Both the position numbers and the translations under genes were made by a program. The notes under the pieces are model-generated. The model was not told the DNA's origin, searched no databases, and saw only the letters and a program-made list of their open reading frames with translations. This document shows, piece after piece, positions 63,751 through 64,000 of a stretch of DNA of 64,000 bases. Position 1 is the first letter of the stretch. Each line of letters opens with the position of its first letter. Source of the stretch: an uncultured Eubacteriales bacterium (GTDB lineage: Bacteria > Bacillota > Clostridia > Peptostreptococcales > Anaerovoracaceae); contig CASDYG010000002.1 in the NCBI GenBank assembly GCA_949285555.1, positions 1 through 64,000 of the forward strand. Reading direction: 5' to 3'.

Positions 63751-64000
63751 TTACTTTTCGTCTTTTAGATAAACTAAGGAAAAATATCCTGTGTCTTCCT
63801 TTATTTCTGAGAAATCTTTAAAAATTCTTTGATTTTTCATAGTTGCGTTTTCCACAAGCATTGCATTGCTATCCCTAAATGCTTCTATAACCTTGCCTAT
63901 GGTTTTCCCTGATTTCATAAGAACCTTAGTTCCAGGTAAGCTTTCAAGCTGCTTAAGGTCCGTAAATGTTGCAGGTACTATATGAAGCATCTCATCCTTC
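63751..64000 (-). CDS. cbiL: Cobalt-precorrin-2 C20-methyltransferase CbiL (C-terminal part)
   Basis: The frame is open to the window edge, so only the last 82 or so residues are visible and the gene continues beyond 64000. The segment KDEMLHIVPATFTDLKQLE, then VLMKSGKTIGKVIEAF and TGYFSLVYLK, matches the C-terminal half of tetrapyrrole methylases of the CbiL/CobI type. The ATG at 63990 is internal. Assignment to CbiL rests on this pattern and on being the only C20 methylase candidate in the operon. Confidence 0.8.
   Translation of the reverse strand, partial: KDEMLHIVPATFTDLKQLESLPGTKVLMKSGKTIGKVIEAFRDSNAMLVENATMKNQRIFKDFSEIKEDTGYFSLVYLKDEK

Noticed and set aside
46112-64000. Cobalamin riboswitch within the hem/cbi operon
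   Set aside because: No gap in the visible operon is long enough, and no B12-box sequence was seen; the leader must be to the right if present.
1-64000. CRISPR arrays, prophage, insertion sequences
   Set aside because: No regularly spaced repeats, transposase, integrase or phage structural genes were seen on either strand.

Overview
The window is AT-rich chromosomal DNA from a low-GC Gram-positive anaerobe, most likely a member of the class Clostridia (Bacillota). The evidence is the Firmicute-type Shine-Dalgarno sequences, gene orders shared with Bacillus and Clostridium (prs-pth-mfd-yabM-mazG-hup-rqcP and priA-def-fmt-rsmB-stp-pknB-rsgA-rpe), PASTA-kinase signalling, an anaerobic (cobalt-early) cobalamin pathway, and a surface protein with a clostridial-type SPKTG sorting motif. 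I cannot name a genus. Most genes are on the minus strand. The plus-strand genes are folT, yeiH, the Abi gene and the C69 peptidase.

Layout. 1-170: two tandem strong promoters face left out of the window and probably drive an rRNA or other stable-RNA operon. 187-1386: AT-rich DNA, then a promoter, a tetrahydrofolate riboswitch, the folate ECF transporter gene folT and its terminator. 1509-14944 (minus): a housekeeping run of pyk, murC, a short GlmU-like acetyltransferase, prs, pth, mfd, an amidohydrolase, a YabM/SpoVB flippase, mazG, hup and rqcP. The sporulation genes spoVT, yabP and yabQ found beside these in Bacillus are missing. 15016-25517: yeiH (plus), then an ABC exporter pair, trxB, a BMP-type lipoprotein, a P-loop protein, rlmN and a type-2 ileS. 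25562-29945: pnp, a long intergenic region with an orphan terminator, an Abi/HEPN defence-like gene and a sugar acetyltransferase. 30058-42137: tRNA-Arg, then rpe, rsgA, pknB, stp, rsmB, a zinc membrane peptidase, fmt, def, priA, asnA and queH. 42399-45985: the biotin transporter gene bioY with a palindromic operator, a sortase-anchored C69 peptidase and a site-2 protease.

46112-64000 is one tightly packed minus-strand operon of 19 genes with frequent 1-14 nt overlaps. It encodes glutamyl-tRNA to uroporphyrinogen III (hemA, hemL, hemB, hemC, cobA-hemD fusion), precorrin-2 dehydrogenase, and the anaerobic corrin ring pathway (cbiX, cbiL, cbiF, cbiG, cbiH, cbiJ, cbiET, cbiC, cbiA). It also encodes adenosylation, amidation and aminopropanol attachment (cobO, cobQ, cobD, cbiB). 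No heme-branch genes are present, so the hem genes here appear to serve corrinoid synthesis. cbiD, the lower-ligand genes and the operon's leader are not in the window and may lie to the right.

No phage, IS element or CRISPR array was seen. The less ordinary points are the THF riboswitch with its apparent Shine-Dalgarno-sequestering platform, the Abi gene whose N-terminus precedes its first ATG, the IleRS with a GxHH motif, the PriA lacking half its zinc ligands, the domain-truncated GlmU and HemA, the bioY operator, and a tRNA promoter nested in a hairpin.
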